This document shows positions 48,825-61,620 of a stretch of DNA of 64,000 bases, in pieces (position 1 is the first letter of the stretch; each line of letters opens with the position of its first letter). The DNA comes from Tyto alba. Taxonomy: Eukaryota > Chordata > Aves > Strigiformes > Tytonidae. Made by a program: the position numbers and the translations under genes. The stretch covers positions 25,073,374 to 25,137,373 of the forward strand of contig NW_024881261.1 of NCBI RefSeq assembly GCF_018691265.1. Direction: 5' to 3'. The notes below the pieces were generated by a model. The model made no database searches and had not been told where the DNA came from. It saw nothing but the letters and a program-made list of their open reading frames with translations.

Positions 48825-51800
48825 AAATGCGTTATCAACTATCTGATACGAATGATAGCTAAGGTCAAGTCTCATCTCCCAACTTGTAAGTATCAGTTGA
48901 ATTTGTAAATTTGACTATGGATAGATAAAGGGAGACCAGGAGTGAAATGAGTGAAGGCATTAATGAAATATAGGCTAATGAAATATTTGTGAAATATTGG
49001 CTACCTGTAAGTCATTTCAGAATGCGTGAATGCAAGTACAAGTTTTTGCAGAGGAGGTACAAATATTTTAGACAGTAGCTGAAAATGCAGTTTTATCTTC
49101 CTTTCGCCTTCCCAGACCTTTCTGTATTTTAGGTTGGTTTCTTTTCTTCCATTATATGTGTCATTATGTCTTTTGACTTAAAGCACTGTGGGAATGCCTG
49201 ACTTATTGCATTATGCTGCCAATGTGTTGCTCTCCCAGGAAGGCTGGGGTACATCTTTTCCACTGACCTACTTGAATGCAGTTAGAAATAGCAGTCTTAT
49301 ATACAAAGGTTCATCCCACATGCAGACAGCAGAGAAAAGAGCACCGTATGCCACTGTGTAAAGTGGTGTGATCCTCTTTGTGCCCCGACTGGTCCAACTG
49401 ACGTTGGTGGCCCTGTCCTCAAATGGAATAGGGATGGAACTTGGCCTGTGTATCTATTTATTCTTCACCCTGACAGAGACACAGGAGATAAGCTGCCTTT
49501 TCAGTGTTGAAAGATGTTGCTTAGCAAGATTTTGTTGTAAAAGTCATTGTGTAATTATTACTGAAATGTGAAAGTTGGATCACTTGGGTATTATCAGAGG
49601 TAGAAGATATCTGAATCTCCACATGCTATTCATGGGACTGTACCATGCTGCTAGCATTACTAAATTTGTCATCTCCTTTCTCTTCTCTTTACCTCCTGGG
49701 TCAGGCCTACTTTTTTTGTCCTCTGTCTCTGGTAACTTGTTTTTTATGCTTCATGATAGCTAGAGGAAATATTTCTTTTACCTCCTTGTATTTTGAACAG
49801 TGAAGGAGAAAGCAGCGCTCTCACAGTGACTGTGTAGTCTCTCATCTCTAGGTTTATCACATACCTTTTTTTTTGGTTCAGTAGTCTCTGATTCGGTATC
49901 TGGGCAGAATCAGCATTCATTTTACACTTCCAAATGAGGTGAGATAGTCTTTGGGTATGGCAGCTCAGTCAAGGGATCTGTAGCAAATGGCCTGGATTAT
50001 CACAGTCTTTAATTTGTTCTTCTTGACCTGTTAGTGTGTGTTGGTGATAGTTGCTGATGACTTTGACAAGCTAGCATCCATGGCTACTCAGTCTCGTTTT
50101 AGGTCTCCTGGGAAAGTAATAGAAGATGTACATTTTAACTTGCTTTCTGTAATTCAAATATCACTGCAAAATGTGGACTGCTGTAACCTTTAGACTATCA
50201 GATAAACTACTCATTGCAATTTTAAAGCCCTCCGGGTGAGTAAAAGAAATAGCAACAGAAGAAATTGAAGTCCAGCAATAATAGGTGACAATAGTTACAA
50301 TGACTTTACTATATAAATACTTTCCTCTTTTAAGGACCCATAAATTGCATCAAGATAATGACTGTATAGTCTCCTAACTTGTCTTTTGCACCATTCAGAT
50401 TGAAGGCCACAAAAAGAAAAGCATCATGGGATTAAAGCCAAAATACTGATTTTAAAAAATTATCCTTCACAAATTTGCCTGAGTCTATATTCTATTAATT
50501 TAACTATCCTAAAATGTTTTGTGATATGCGCCATGCTTCTAAACTGTGTAAAGGGAGATGCTCCCCCAGGCTTTCATGGAAATTATGTTTATAGTACACG
50601 CTCCTGTTTTCTTCTCATTCCCTTAAGCAGAAAGGTCCTCACTGGTACATTTTCACTGGGAAAAATGTATACATCATTTAAGTCATTACAGGTCGACTGC
50701 TCGTTTGTTACAATAAACTATATCATCCTCACTAGGAGGCCAAAGAGAGCCTGTAGCCATGAATATACATCTTCCTAGGGTAACTCAATTCAAAGCAGCA
50801 GCATGCCATGGTAAAGTATTACTTAATTTATACTGCTAATGTTTAACATTGATTCTGTGTGGGAAAATAAAGCCCAACGCATTTTGAGAACCTACATCAT
50901 TAAGGTTTAATAATTTAGACCTAGTTAATGTGATAATGAATTTACTGACAACTAAAGTGCAGTTTCAGTACTTACATTTCTAGAAATACTGACTCTGAAA
51001 CTAGGTTTTCTAGGCAGAAAATGTATATTATAGGATTGTTTCTGTAATTTACCCGTCCTCACCCTCTTAAACCACAGTGAAAAATATATCTTTAGGTATG
51101 TTTACTAACTAGTGGAATGCAATGCTTCTCTCACTCCATACATCTGGTGAACTATACAGTACTAATAGGGTCTAATAGGGTATTTGTGTGTTAAAAAACT
51201 TATTAGATGGAAGCTGCTTAATATTTTTAAAATGTGGCAAAAAGAAAGCTGTTATCATGGTCCCAAGTATAACAGTTGTCTGCTGCGAGTTTAGGAACCA
51301 TGTAGCGGAAGAAGCAAGCTACCTCTGCACATTTGCATTGCCCCCCACTGCCCTGTCCCACACAGGGCTGCTGTCACAATTATTGTGTTGGCCCGTATCA
51401 CCGCAGAAACTATTTGACACAATGATATGTAGGTCATTTTTAAAGCTCTAGAAGGGGGAAGGGGTATTTATTTTTTAAATCTGACATAGTGTAGTCCCTT
51501 TACCTCCCTCTGACCTTCCTATGTCACTGCACAGACTGCAGCCATCTTCTACTGCCCCTGTGGGTGTCTTATATCAATCAGGCTTCCTTTCAAATGGCTA
51601 AAATAATGGGTGTCCTCCACGCGTCCGAATGTGTCAAGGCTTCTGCAATATAACTTCACACAGGAGTCAGGGGCACTCGGCACCTTGTGGGAGGTACTTA
51701 CTCAGCAGTTTGCTGGATTTGGCCTTGTTGCAGGATGTTTCTGAATATACTTTGCAAAGTCTCCTCTTGTTTTGTATGATGCTGCTATTGAGGAAAGTAA

Positions 51801-52221
51801 GAAGGGATAGGTGTTTTGTAGCAGGGTTTCCCCAAACTTTTAGTCCCCCCGTTTTGCTAGACATGGTGGCAGTGGGTGTGTTTGGTTGGGGTTTCTGTTG
51901 GGGGGTGGAGTGGGTATTGTTGCTGTTTCAAGCTTCAGTATGTCTTGTATCTGTGATAGTCTATCAACTACTTGAAGTTTATAGCTCAAAAGCCACTTTT
52001 GTGTATTACCATGAACTGATGGCTATTGTCTGACAGTGTCTTGGATCAGATTAGAGAACATGAACCCTGACATGTTGGGTTACAGAGACCTGTAATTTTG
52101 GATGCTATTCAGAGAATTCAGTGTCCACCCCTGAAGAATGTCCAGGTGTTTAAAATAATGTTTTCTGGAGTGTATAGATGTGAAGTTGGGTTAATGAGAT
52201 ATCTGAGTGTTCCAGTACTGT
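48825..52221. other. Unique non-coding DNA, no gene seen
   Basis: A 134-codon frame at 51629-52033 encodes a T-rich, hydrophobic string with no recognisable domain and is treated as chance. CCACGCGTCCG at 51617-51627 equals a common cDNA-library adaptor end. Confidence 0.6.
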
Positions 52222-52236
52222 CCAGGAGAGGGCAGT
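52222..52236 (+). promoter_or_regulatory. Candidate CTCF binding site
   Basis: CCAGGAGAGGGCAGT fits CCASYAGRKGGCRSY at all but the fifth position (G for C/T, a weakly constrained base). Plus orientation. Predicted from sequence only. Confidence 0.5.
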
Positions 52237-55200
52237 TCATATTTATACTCGACAGGCAATTATTCTCAGTTCCTTACAAATATTATTATTAGCAGTATGG
52301 CTGGTTGATCCAGATTAGGAAAAGTTCATATAATTTCTTTTCACAGGTCTGTATTTCTTCAGAGATATTCCTGACTTCAGTTTAGGAGCAGAAGGTAGCA
52401 CAGACAGGTGGGTTGTAGGCTATACAATTGTTTCCCTGGTTCTTCTTCTGATCTGGGCCCTGGACAAGTTATTTTGTCTCTTGACATACACTTCATCACC
52501 TTTTTCCTTCCATTCCCAGTATAACTGCTGTATTAAAGTTTTCACCTCTTGGCTAGAATGCTGTCCCAGTATGTGTTTATCTCGATAGAGTTTGAGTCTC
52601 TGTTGTTATGGTAATACAGATAATAAGAATTTAAAAATTAAGAGAACCTCAGTCTTGCCAAAAAACCTGTTCACAGGAGACTTCTGTCCTTAAACTGTGG
52701 AGTGAAAGAGTCCAACAAAACATGCAGATTTTGAGGTAGATGTGATCCAAGCCCAAACATTCCTTATAGTGGCTCACCTGTCACTTGTGCTAAAATACTA
52801 GCTATAACTGTATCTGAGCGCTGCTATATGTACTTTACCTGTTAGAATGAAATGCCATTATGGGAAACAGCTTTTCAGTGCTGCTACGTGCCCATCAGTG
52901 AAGTTACTATATCTGGAATAATTTACTGAGCTCTGGTACTTCAGCAGATAGTACTCACTTCCATTTAAGTGCTGTGGATCAGTGCTGTCTTAGAAGACTG
53001 GACAAAAGCCATTTTTCTAACCAGTTCCTCTGTGCTTTTCTTTGTGGTCCAGGCAGTGCAAAGTGTTGTTGTGTGGTGTTGGTCCTGATTATGCAGGTTC
53101 CCTCTCCAACGTTTTGCCCCCTGTAACCTCTCTTTCCACCCTGCAAAACCTTCTTCCTTCTGATTTGCTGAAATTGCCTTTCTTTCCCCCACACCATTAG
53201 GAATTTTAGTTTCTGTTTGAAAGTTTTCTAGAGCTTTTATTTTTCCTCCTTTTGTCTCTCCTAGTTCATATTCCCTTTTGTAATGCTGTTCCTTAATAAG
53301 TCTAGTATGTGCCTGCATCAACATAATGTAAGAGAGAGACCCTTGTGACTTAAACTGCCTGCAGTGCCATAGCAATTGTTTCCCTGCTAGGAGCTAGTGA
53401 TGCAGGTAAGCCTTTTTTCCATGTTAGCTTGCAAAATAGTCATATGTGTTTTCTGACTTCCATTCCCAAATCCTGTTAATGTAATTAAGTATTTACTTTC
53501 TTTTTGTTTCATTTCCAAACACAAGCTTGTCAAATCTGGAGTGTCAGTTGTCTGTAAGAAGCATTCTCTCTACAAACACGAAAGACAAAATTACTTTGGC
53601 GCTGTGTAGAATCTGTGATTTGAGTAAGCATTGCTGAATTTCCCTGGAATGGTTAAAAAGATTACTCTTTATGCCCAGTCTGTAAACCCTTGTTAGGCAA
53701 TGGAGATTACCCTGAGTCTAGTCCTCAGCTGCAGTCACTCATGGACTGGTTGTTGCTATACAACATTAGGCAATGAACTTGGTTGGATAAAGAATAACAA
53801 AGCGTTTGCTTTTCCCATTTGGACACTTGCTCTCTGTAGGGCAGTGCTGCTTATTTGATACTTAGACCAACAAGTTAAGTAGTTGAAGACCAAATTCAAG
53901 TCCCTTCTTCTACCAATATATATCAGAAGCAACCTCTCTGAACACAAGGCAATTTACCTTTGGAGGTAGACTAGTGTGGGAGAGTGGGGCTGTCAGATTC
54001 CTCAGTGGCCATCATAGATTGTACCAGATGTTGCTGATGTGTGGCTAAATGAATTTTACCTTTTTTGCTGCATTTGCTTCCTGATACTGCTGGCAGCTGC
54101 TTTGTGACTAGTTAAAAAGTGAGTTTGAGACATCTTGCTATAACAGATCAAGTATCATTACCATGTACAGTATTTCAAAAGGAGAACAATCATACATTTA
54201 TTTCAGCTAACCTTATATATGAGATGAATGTGCTTTTCATAATGTTACACAATGTAACCATAATAACACAGCCAAGATGGTAAATTCATTTTAATTCCAC
54301 AAAATTCGTAATTGGTGACATAGCCAGTGGGAGCAATTGATCTCTGCTTTCCATTTGTTCTTGACTGTTTCCACTTCAGTGAATTAAAAGAATTGGGCTG
54401 TTGGGACCCCACCCTCTGCATGTTCATACAGCATATTATGCAAGAGCAATAGCCTTCAGAAAATTGCTTGTAATAGACAATGCCTGCGTTAAATAAAAAA
54501 GGCAATAGTCCCTGGTCTGACTCAGTATTTTAATCCTTTTTCAGGTTTTTATTATACCGGATGCCTTTCTGTTCTGTGGTGGAGCTAAGGAACAGGTGTA
54601 ATTCAGTGTAGCTAAATTGCATTATTTGAAATTAATGAGTTCTGTGTTTATTCTTGTAAATTAATACAGTTTCTAATAAATCTAAAGAGAATGTGCACTT
54701 CTCTGTGTTTGCCTGCATACTACCTCAGTGGGGATAATTAACATCTTGTGACAGTGAAGTCATATGTCAAATCTGAGATCTCATTGCCAGCCTAGTGAAA
54801 ATGATGTTGCTAGTGACCTATATCATGACCTTATTGATGCAGTACAAGTTCACTCATTCAAGATGTTCAAATCACCATCTTGCCACTTCACAGTCTTCCT
54901 TGTTCTGTAGGAAAGGTATAATATTAATACATCTAAAATCAAATAGAAATTCAGAGGTAGTTAATGGAGTAGACATTAACATAATACCTTTTGAAATATG
55001 TATAATTATTGTTGTTCTACTTTTCCTTAATGTTGCTTTTTTTTTCTGTTGAAATAAAAAGAAGTACCCAAGCTATTTGTGTTGATGCTAGTCTATAAAT
55101 TTTGCTATAATTAGAGCTAGGTTAAACTACTTGCATCTGAAGAAAAGAATCAGGTTTCAGGTGTGTTACCAGTAATACTCACTGGTTAGCACAGGTTTCT

Positions 55201-56708
55201 TGTGCCTGACTCCTTTCTCTTCAAGGAGTGTCACCGATTTTTTTTCAAGTCTCAAGTGTTCAGCTAATTATCTTGCCAACCAAAAGCACAATATTACATG
55301 TGTATTTAGGGTCTAAGACAAAAGATGAGAAAGTATTCTGTCATGGCTTCTTCATTGTTCTTCTAGTTTCATTAGGATTGGAAATGCTATTGAATAGGTG
55401 AAGCATATAAACTTTCTTTGATGGAAGAAAAGGCTGTAGAAGCCTGTAAATTCATTAGAGAAACTTTTAGTCATGCAGCTTGTATTCTGACCATTGGTAA
55501 TCCTTACTCTGATCCTGGTTCTGGATGACTTGAGGTGCTGGTAATGGCAGATGGACTTTCTTCTTTAGATGAGAGCTTAATGAACAAATACTAGGCACTT
55601 TGCAAAAAAGTGCTTTGGTTACCTCATACAAGTGGAGGTTGTGCACAAGTGCAAGTGAGTAGGTTTCTGTTTTGATACAGAACATGGAGGTGAAGTGGTC
55701 CAAAACTAAAAGAAATTGGATATTTTCAGCTCCTGTGAAAAAAGACAAAGGTCTTCAGGGGAAAAAGCTCAAAAATATCTTCAGTGGTAGTCAGCAGAGT
55801 AGTTAAGAATTTACTGAGCATGACTATGTGGCTAACTTCACATGTCTAGATGTAAACAAAAGAGCCTCTGTCTGCTTGAAGTTGCCCATATACTGCAAGA
55901 CTTTTGTTGCATAAAGCCAGTTTTGACAAGTCTGAATGCTGCTAGCTTTGTATGTGTAGCACTGGCTGCCCAAGAAATGACCTTTTTTTCAAGTGTCAGA
56001 CATTTTGCTTTCCTTTTCTTAGTCACTGATGACTTTTTTTAAATGATTAAGTTGTAAGGGAAATTCAGTGGGTGACCTGATTGTGCTTTATGTGCCATGC
56101 TGACAGAGTTGCATGTAGTCTCGTACAATAGCTCTGAGGTGAGGACATATTAGTTTAATGTGTGTTGTATACCAACTATAATACTCATTGATTTTAATAA
56201 CAAATTTGTTACATACCTAAATGCTTATCACAGTACATAGGAATGGGAAAGCTCTGTTAATAATTTGAACTGCACTGTTTACTTTGAGTGTTGTTACCTC
56301 AAAAGCTGGAAATGTGCCGTCACTTTTATTCACCCAATTAATATGACCAACTATGTCTGCTCTAGCTGATGGAAAACTGAGCAAGAGGAGTGAAAAGAGC
56401 CTGAGCACTAACCAGTGGAAGATCTTTTCATAATGGCTTTATGAGTTACAGTCCTGTGATCTCTGTTAATTTTGTAGGTGGAGATAGAGTACTCCATCCA
56501 TTTCCTTTTTCTCATCCCCATGTTGATGCCTGGACTTTTCTGTTCTTAAAGTTGGCCTCACTCTACCATACTTGCTGAACTTTCTGAAGTTGTTCTGATG
56601 AAAAATACTTCACTTTACAGTGATGTACATGAAAAACATTCTATTTGCTCTGTATTTATGCTTGCAAAAAAGTAATCAAGTATTATTTTGTGCAGCATAA
56701 TGGCAACA
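52237..56708. other. Unique non-coding DNA, no gene seen
   Basis: A 136-codon minus frame at 52965-53375 is lysine/glutamate-rich but unrecognised and within chance expectation. One weak MIR-like stretch lies at 52455-52510. Confidence 0.6.
52455..52510 (+). repeat. Possible MIR/L2-type SINE tail
   Basis: GGGCCCTGGACAAGTTATTTTGTCTCTTGAC..TTCATCACC (in pieces) resembles the MIR tail (CTTGGGCAAGTTACTTAACCTCTCTG..TTCCTCATC). Weak, and could be chance. Confidence 0.3.
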
Positions 56709-56765
56709 GGCCAGATTTAGGTTTCAGTTATACCAGCTGAGATCTAGAGTAGTGCTACTGTGTAC
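56709..56765 (+). repeat. Palindromic amniote repeat relic
   Basis: GGCCAGATTTAGGTTTCAGTTATACCAG closely follows the arm consensus GGCCAGATTcTGaTcTCAGTTACACCAG of the family also seen at 43853 and 25670. Confidence 0.45.
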
Positions 56766-58671
56766 AGCTGATATCTGGGTGCTTTTAATGTAGATATGTT
56801 GGTATTTGTATTATAGTAATTTCTTAATTATCTACAATCTGTCTCTCCTTCTGTTTGTGGGTGGAAACAACTTCATTTTCATTTTAAACTTCCTCATCCT
56901 TTTCCTGACTTCTCTTTCTAAAGTCTTTTTAAAAGTGGTAATGGTACACTCATTACTATGGACATCCATTGACTTCTCTGTCTCTGAAGGCTTAATTAAT
57001 TTCTTCGTGTAAAACAAATACAGTCTGTTGAGTATCATCAGCTGGGCCCTACAAGCACCAGGCTGCAATTAGATCATGATCAAATATCCTAAAGCAGGTG
57101 GATTGTGGCCTGGCTTCTTAGAAGTGGAAATCTGCCAGCTTTTATCCTTCAGGTCTCTTTCCAGCTATTTCTGGGATGCAGAAATAATTGGAAAGACTGT
57201 TTAGAGAACCCTTTCCTTTTCAGAGAACCATCTCTTAAAGATACCACTACAAATACCTCTTAAAAAAAGTCAGTCCCACAGTCACCCTTTGGCTGGTGTC
57301 CTGACACACAGACAGTGCTGCCTTTGTTCTCTTCCTTCTGCTGCAGGACAAAGTGACGTGCTTTGCTGGGAAAGTGTATAGCACCACATGCTAGGTTTCT
57401 TTTGGAAATCGGAAATAAGGATTCCTATTGTTGGACTCAAGTAGGTTTTGTCTGGAAACGGTGGATGTTTTTTTTAACCACCATATGGTGTTTGAGAACC
57501 ATCAGATTTATGATAGTTTCTTGGAATGATAAATCTGGTCCGAGAATGATTACAGATCCCATGTGGAAGTCCCTCTGACATTAAGTGTGTCCTTCAGTGG
57601 CCCTGTATGGGTTTATTCTCTTGAATCAGGCCCCAGGTGTTTTATTCAAAGTCCCTAGCTGAGCATAAAATGGAAGCCAGAATCTGTGACTCCTAATTGT
57701 CCTCTACTTTTCTTTTAACTAGAACATGACTGTTAGGCATACTTCCTCTTCAGTTCTTCATAACAACTCATCACCTCTAGTTTTCCAGTTTAACCCCCTG
57801 GAAAATAATGTGGAAGGAGAAATCCCCACTCTTTCTTTTTCTTTTTCCCTCCTTATAGACTTTAGAGCATTTTCTCTGCTTTTCAACATTTGCAAATGGA
57901 GTGTCTGATTTCATGTAAGATTTTGTTTGATCATTGCTCTTTCTTAGTCCTTCAGCTAGTGTGCTCTGTGTGAACCCTACCTACCTTCCAGGCTGAGAAA
58001 AAAGCCTTTCAGTCACTTTAAGAGTGAAGAACTTGTATTTCCTAGCTGAAAAAGACAACTTTGGCAGTTTCAATTAAAGGAATTACTGGGATTAGGAAGA
58101 CAAAGGCCCACTTCTGAAATCAGCTTTAGCAGCATTTATGAGGATCAAGTGATCACTTCAAGTTTCTCATTCTTTTCTATCTGACTGCTTCTCATGCTCT
58201 GAAAATATTGTGCTGTGTTTGTACTGAGAATGGAAAAATATGTTCTGGCTATAGGTGGTTGATGAAATGAACCTGATAGACCACGTAGCTGGGGAAATTT
58301 ATATGCATCTTTTACCCTTTCCAGTGGCATACAGTGGTGTTCTCTGAATTTGTATGAGTTTTAAATTAACTTTTATTATTTTTAAAGAAAACTTAATATG
58401 GGGAATAACTTTGATTGCAGAGCCAAGGCAACTCTTCCACTACCTGCATCTCTTGCTATAACAGCTAGTTTTAGTCAGATTAGCAGAGTCAGCGTCATTA
58501 CAGTAGATACTAAGTTAAAGTAGCAAGTTTGTCCAGTCAGCGCAGGAGACTGGGAAAATCGATTTCTCAGGCTAAAAACTGATTCCTGTAAGACCAGCTC
58601 ACATCTTTACTGCATAAGGAAGCTCTAATGCTGACCTGCTTCTTGCATGTGCTTGCCTTTTCAGTACTGTG
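56766..58671. other. Unique non-coding DNA, no gene seen
   Basis: Short chance frames only. Nothing recognised. Confidence 0.6.
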
Positions 58672-58745
58672 CTATCTAATCCTCGTAGAAACAGCTAGGA
58701 TAGGTGTGATTTAAAAATTGCAGGAGATAGGTCTCAAAGCTTGCA
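58672..58745 (-). repeat. Possible MIR-type SINE fragment
   Basis: CTAATCCTCGTAGAAACAGCTAGGATAGGT..GATTTAAAAATTGCAGGAGATAG (in pieces) resembles the antisense tail of MIR (TTAATCCTCACAACAACCCTATGAGGTAGGT..ATTTTACAGATGAGG). Confidence 0.4.
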
Positions 58746-60000
58746 GCTGTGAGAAGACTGAACCTGTATAAGAAAAGAAACAAAACCAAGAACTCACAGG
58801 AAACCAAAAATCACACAACAAAAAACTCCTCACACCTCCGTTCACTCAAGCAGGCCATTCGTTAGTCACCACCCAGAGATCTTATGTCAAGCAGAGAGTC
58901 GGACAGACCACTTCCTAGTTCATCTTTTTGCTGCAGTTTAATATGTTACTATGTCCATCTGTCCACCCTGTTCCCCTGCTTGAGGGTTCTTGCCCCCACA
59001 GCAGTTTTGGCAGGCCGTCATGTGTTAGCTTTCCATTTGGCAGATGATACCACTAAATTCAAGCACCAATCACCATGTGTTTGGGCTAAGATAGCAGAAG
59101 CTGAAGGGGGTTGGCTGAGACATGGGCATGTGCTCGTCTCTGCTGACTCTCCTCCAGGGCCAGTAGCAGACGGGGTGGGCAGCAACATGTTAACCTGGAG
59201 CAACTGATGTCTGGGTGAGTGGCAGCTGGAGCCGTGTGTGACCTATCTTGTCCTGGCATTGGGTGCTGTGTGATCACAGGGCAGCAGCCACCCGCTTGGT
59301 GCTGTGTCTAGTCCTCCAGACCTGCTCATAGGATACATTTGAGTCATCTTCAGCTGCCTCACTATCCAGACATTAGCATCACACTCACTGTTATTAGTGC
59401 TCTGATGTATTTGTAATTAACACCTCTCACTGTCTTAACAATGACCAGACTGAAGTGTGGTCAGTCCCTGCCTTTCTTCCAGGGAAAGACTGCATGCTGC
59501 ATGTACTTTTTTTACAACAGAAAAATTGTTGCTTTTCCTGACAGAAAATGGGGGTCAGGGAAATTTTTTTATTTTTTTTTTTTTTTTTTTCCCCTCTCAC
59601 CTATTCTGCCATAGTATATAACTTTGAGCAACAGTATAGCAAACAGGATCCCTGTCTGTCCAGGTAAGCTTGGTTATTGAGAAAAATTATTGATTCAAAG
59701 AATTGCCTTAGTGGTAGGATACTTTGTAACAGAGCATTTTAGACGGAGGGGAAGGTAGGATTTGTTAGCAGCTAGGAAATGATAAAGCTTTCAGGAAAGA
59801 GGGTGCATGCATGCCCACCATGCACATATTTAATATATGTTTATCAAACTGGAGATGTCCTAATTCTTGTATTAATATCCTTGCATGTGCTTACAAGAGT
59901 AAAAGTGCAAGGGTAAAAATACCTTTATTTTTTCTAATAGTGATTTGCAACCCCGAGACCTCTTAAGCTGCAGGTTGATGGATCTTAACTTAGTGGCACT
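58746..60000. other. Unique non-coding DNA, no gene seen
   Basis: An A/C-rich low-complexity stretch lies at 58776-58845 and a T-rich run at 59564-59590. The 107-codon frame at 58884-59207 is unrecognised. Confidence 0.6.
59564..59590. repeat. T tract
   Basis: T7, one A, then T19. Confidence 0.9.
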
Positions 60001-60200
60001 AACATGACACTCCCAGAGAAACGTGTTGTGTAATGCTTTAATCATTAATTACCATCATTCATCATGCAGCCTTCCTTTTAATGTCCATTAGCATCATATG
60101 CCACTCATGAATGCTTGTAAATGTATAAATGTGCTGGTAATCCTGCTGAGTAGGTTTACATTAACTGTAAATTATCTTCTTGACCAATTGGTTGGCCTTC
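60001..60200. promoter_or_regulatory. Possible conserved non-coding element
   Basis: CTTTAATCATTAATTACC (about 60039-60056), followed by CATTCATCATGC and TCCATTAGCATC, makes a dense cluster of homeodomain/TALE-type cores in repeat-free DNA. Conservation untested. Confidence 0.3.
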
Positions 60201-60519
60201 CTGGCTGGTGGAGTAGTCTTATTTGTAGCATTAGCAATGAGTTTGGGAAATGAGATATGTAGAAATTATGTGCAGGTCTGTCTTAAAAGCTAAGACCAGC
60301 TGGTGCTTGGGGTTACATTGTGAAGTGTTAGCTCAGTTGTGCCAGCATGCGTCAACATCTTCTGAGACAAAAACCTACAGTCTGTGATCCACATGGCAAC
60401 AATCTTGTAGAGATCGCCTAACACTTACCAGCTCCACTTATGTTAAGCCAGTCCATTTAACATCCCACAACTCCTTTAAAATAATAATAATAAAAAAAAG
60501 TAACTGTAGTCAAGATGTT

Positions 60520-60620
60520 GCAAAAAAACCCAAACAAACCCAAAACAGAAAACAAGACCAACAAACACCCCCCGCCTCACCCCCACTCTCCCCCCCCCCC
60601 CCCCCAACAAAGAAACAAAT
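60520..60620. repeat. A/C low-complexity with C16
   Basis: CAAACAAACCC-type DNA runs into a C-rich stretch ending in 16 C (60590-60605). The minus strand has several G-runs and could form a quadruplex. A likely assembly or sequencing trouble spot. Confidence 0.85.
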
Positions 60621-60889
60621 GAAAATAGGTAAATGCAAACGAGCTGAAAGCCAGGTGAGCATGTGCACACGCCCATTCTGTTGTGTGATTTTCCTTGTAT
60701 AAGCGTTTTGTGTGCACACTCCATCTCTAGGAACATAAAGTGGCTTTGGTGGGAACAGCATTATGTTCTGCATTAATGATTCATATGAAACATGCAAATC
60801 AAAATATAACACTTGACTACATGTCATTAGGGAGCAGTTGAGAACCATGACAGACAGAAATACAAAAGTATCAATTTGTGTTGCGTATA

Positions 60890-61140
60890 TGAAACAGTGT
60901 GAAAAGTTGCTCGCTTCTTACTGACAATCAGCTCCTCTTGAATTAGCATCGAGGTGTTTTTTGTCACGCAGTTCAAAACTGGGCAGCCTTTAAAGATAAT
61001 CTCCCACCGTGTACAGAAGTACTTTCACATAGCAGAAGCCATGCAAGATGCATTTTGCCGGTTCAAACTGGATTTGTCAGCTCACCAATCAGCAGAATAT
61101 TTTCGTTACTGTCCTTGCTGTACTGTCTTTGCTGGTTTGA
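60890..61140. promoter_or_regulatory. Possible conserved non-coding element
   Basis: Balanced, repeat-free DNA with several retained CpGs (GCTCGCTTC, CATCGAGG, GTCACGCAG, CACCGTG, TGCCGGT) in a CpG-poor region. It is open for 82 codons from 60954 but with no known domain. It could equally be an unrecognised exon. Confidence 0.3.
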
Positions 61141-61540
61141 TTGAGCACACGTTTGTTTGCTCCAAGATCTGGTGTGGGATGCAGATAGCCACCAAAGGCT
61201 AGATGTTGATTTCTCATATGAATGCACAAGGAGTTTACAAGATGTGAATTTACAGCACATTTTAAATTATTTTACTGACCATGAATGTGTCAGGGAAGTT
61301 TTTGAGTGTATCTTTTGTTTCCTTTAGATGTATTCATTTTTGGTGATTGCCTGCTGGCACGTGGCTAGATTTTTCACCCATCTACAGTGGAGTAGCAATT
61401 TTCACTTTATGGAATCTCTAGAAGACAAGCTGACATGTTGTCACAAACACTCACAAATATTTGAGCATTTTGATACTCTACTTGCATGCTCAGCATCAGG
61501 TTTTGCATAAAACTACAAGGAGCTGTGTCTATCAGCTACC

Positions 61541-61620
61541 ACCAAATCCTGGTCCTGCTGAAGCTGATTGCAGCGCTTCCATTGACTTCAGTGGGAGGAA
61601 CTGGATAAGAATATGGGCTC
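61541..61620. repeat. Probable ancient amniote repeat relic
   Basis: AAATCCTGGTCCTGCTGAAG..CATTGACTTCAGTGGGAGGAAC resembles a repeat with the core 'CATTGACTTCAATGGGAG', widespread in reptile genomes. Confidence 0.4.

Noticed and set aside
51629..52033. 134-codon hydrophobic frame
   Set aside because: T-rich DNA yields leucine/phenylalanine/valine strings. No conserved motif.
52965..53375. 136-codon minus-strand frame rich in K and E
   Set aside because: Length within chance expectation. No domain and no splice or promoter context identified.
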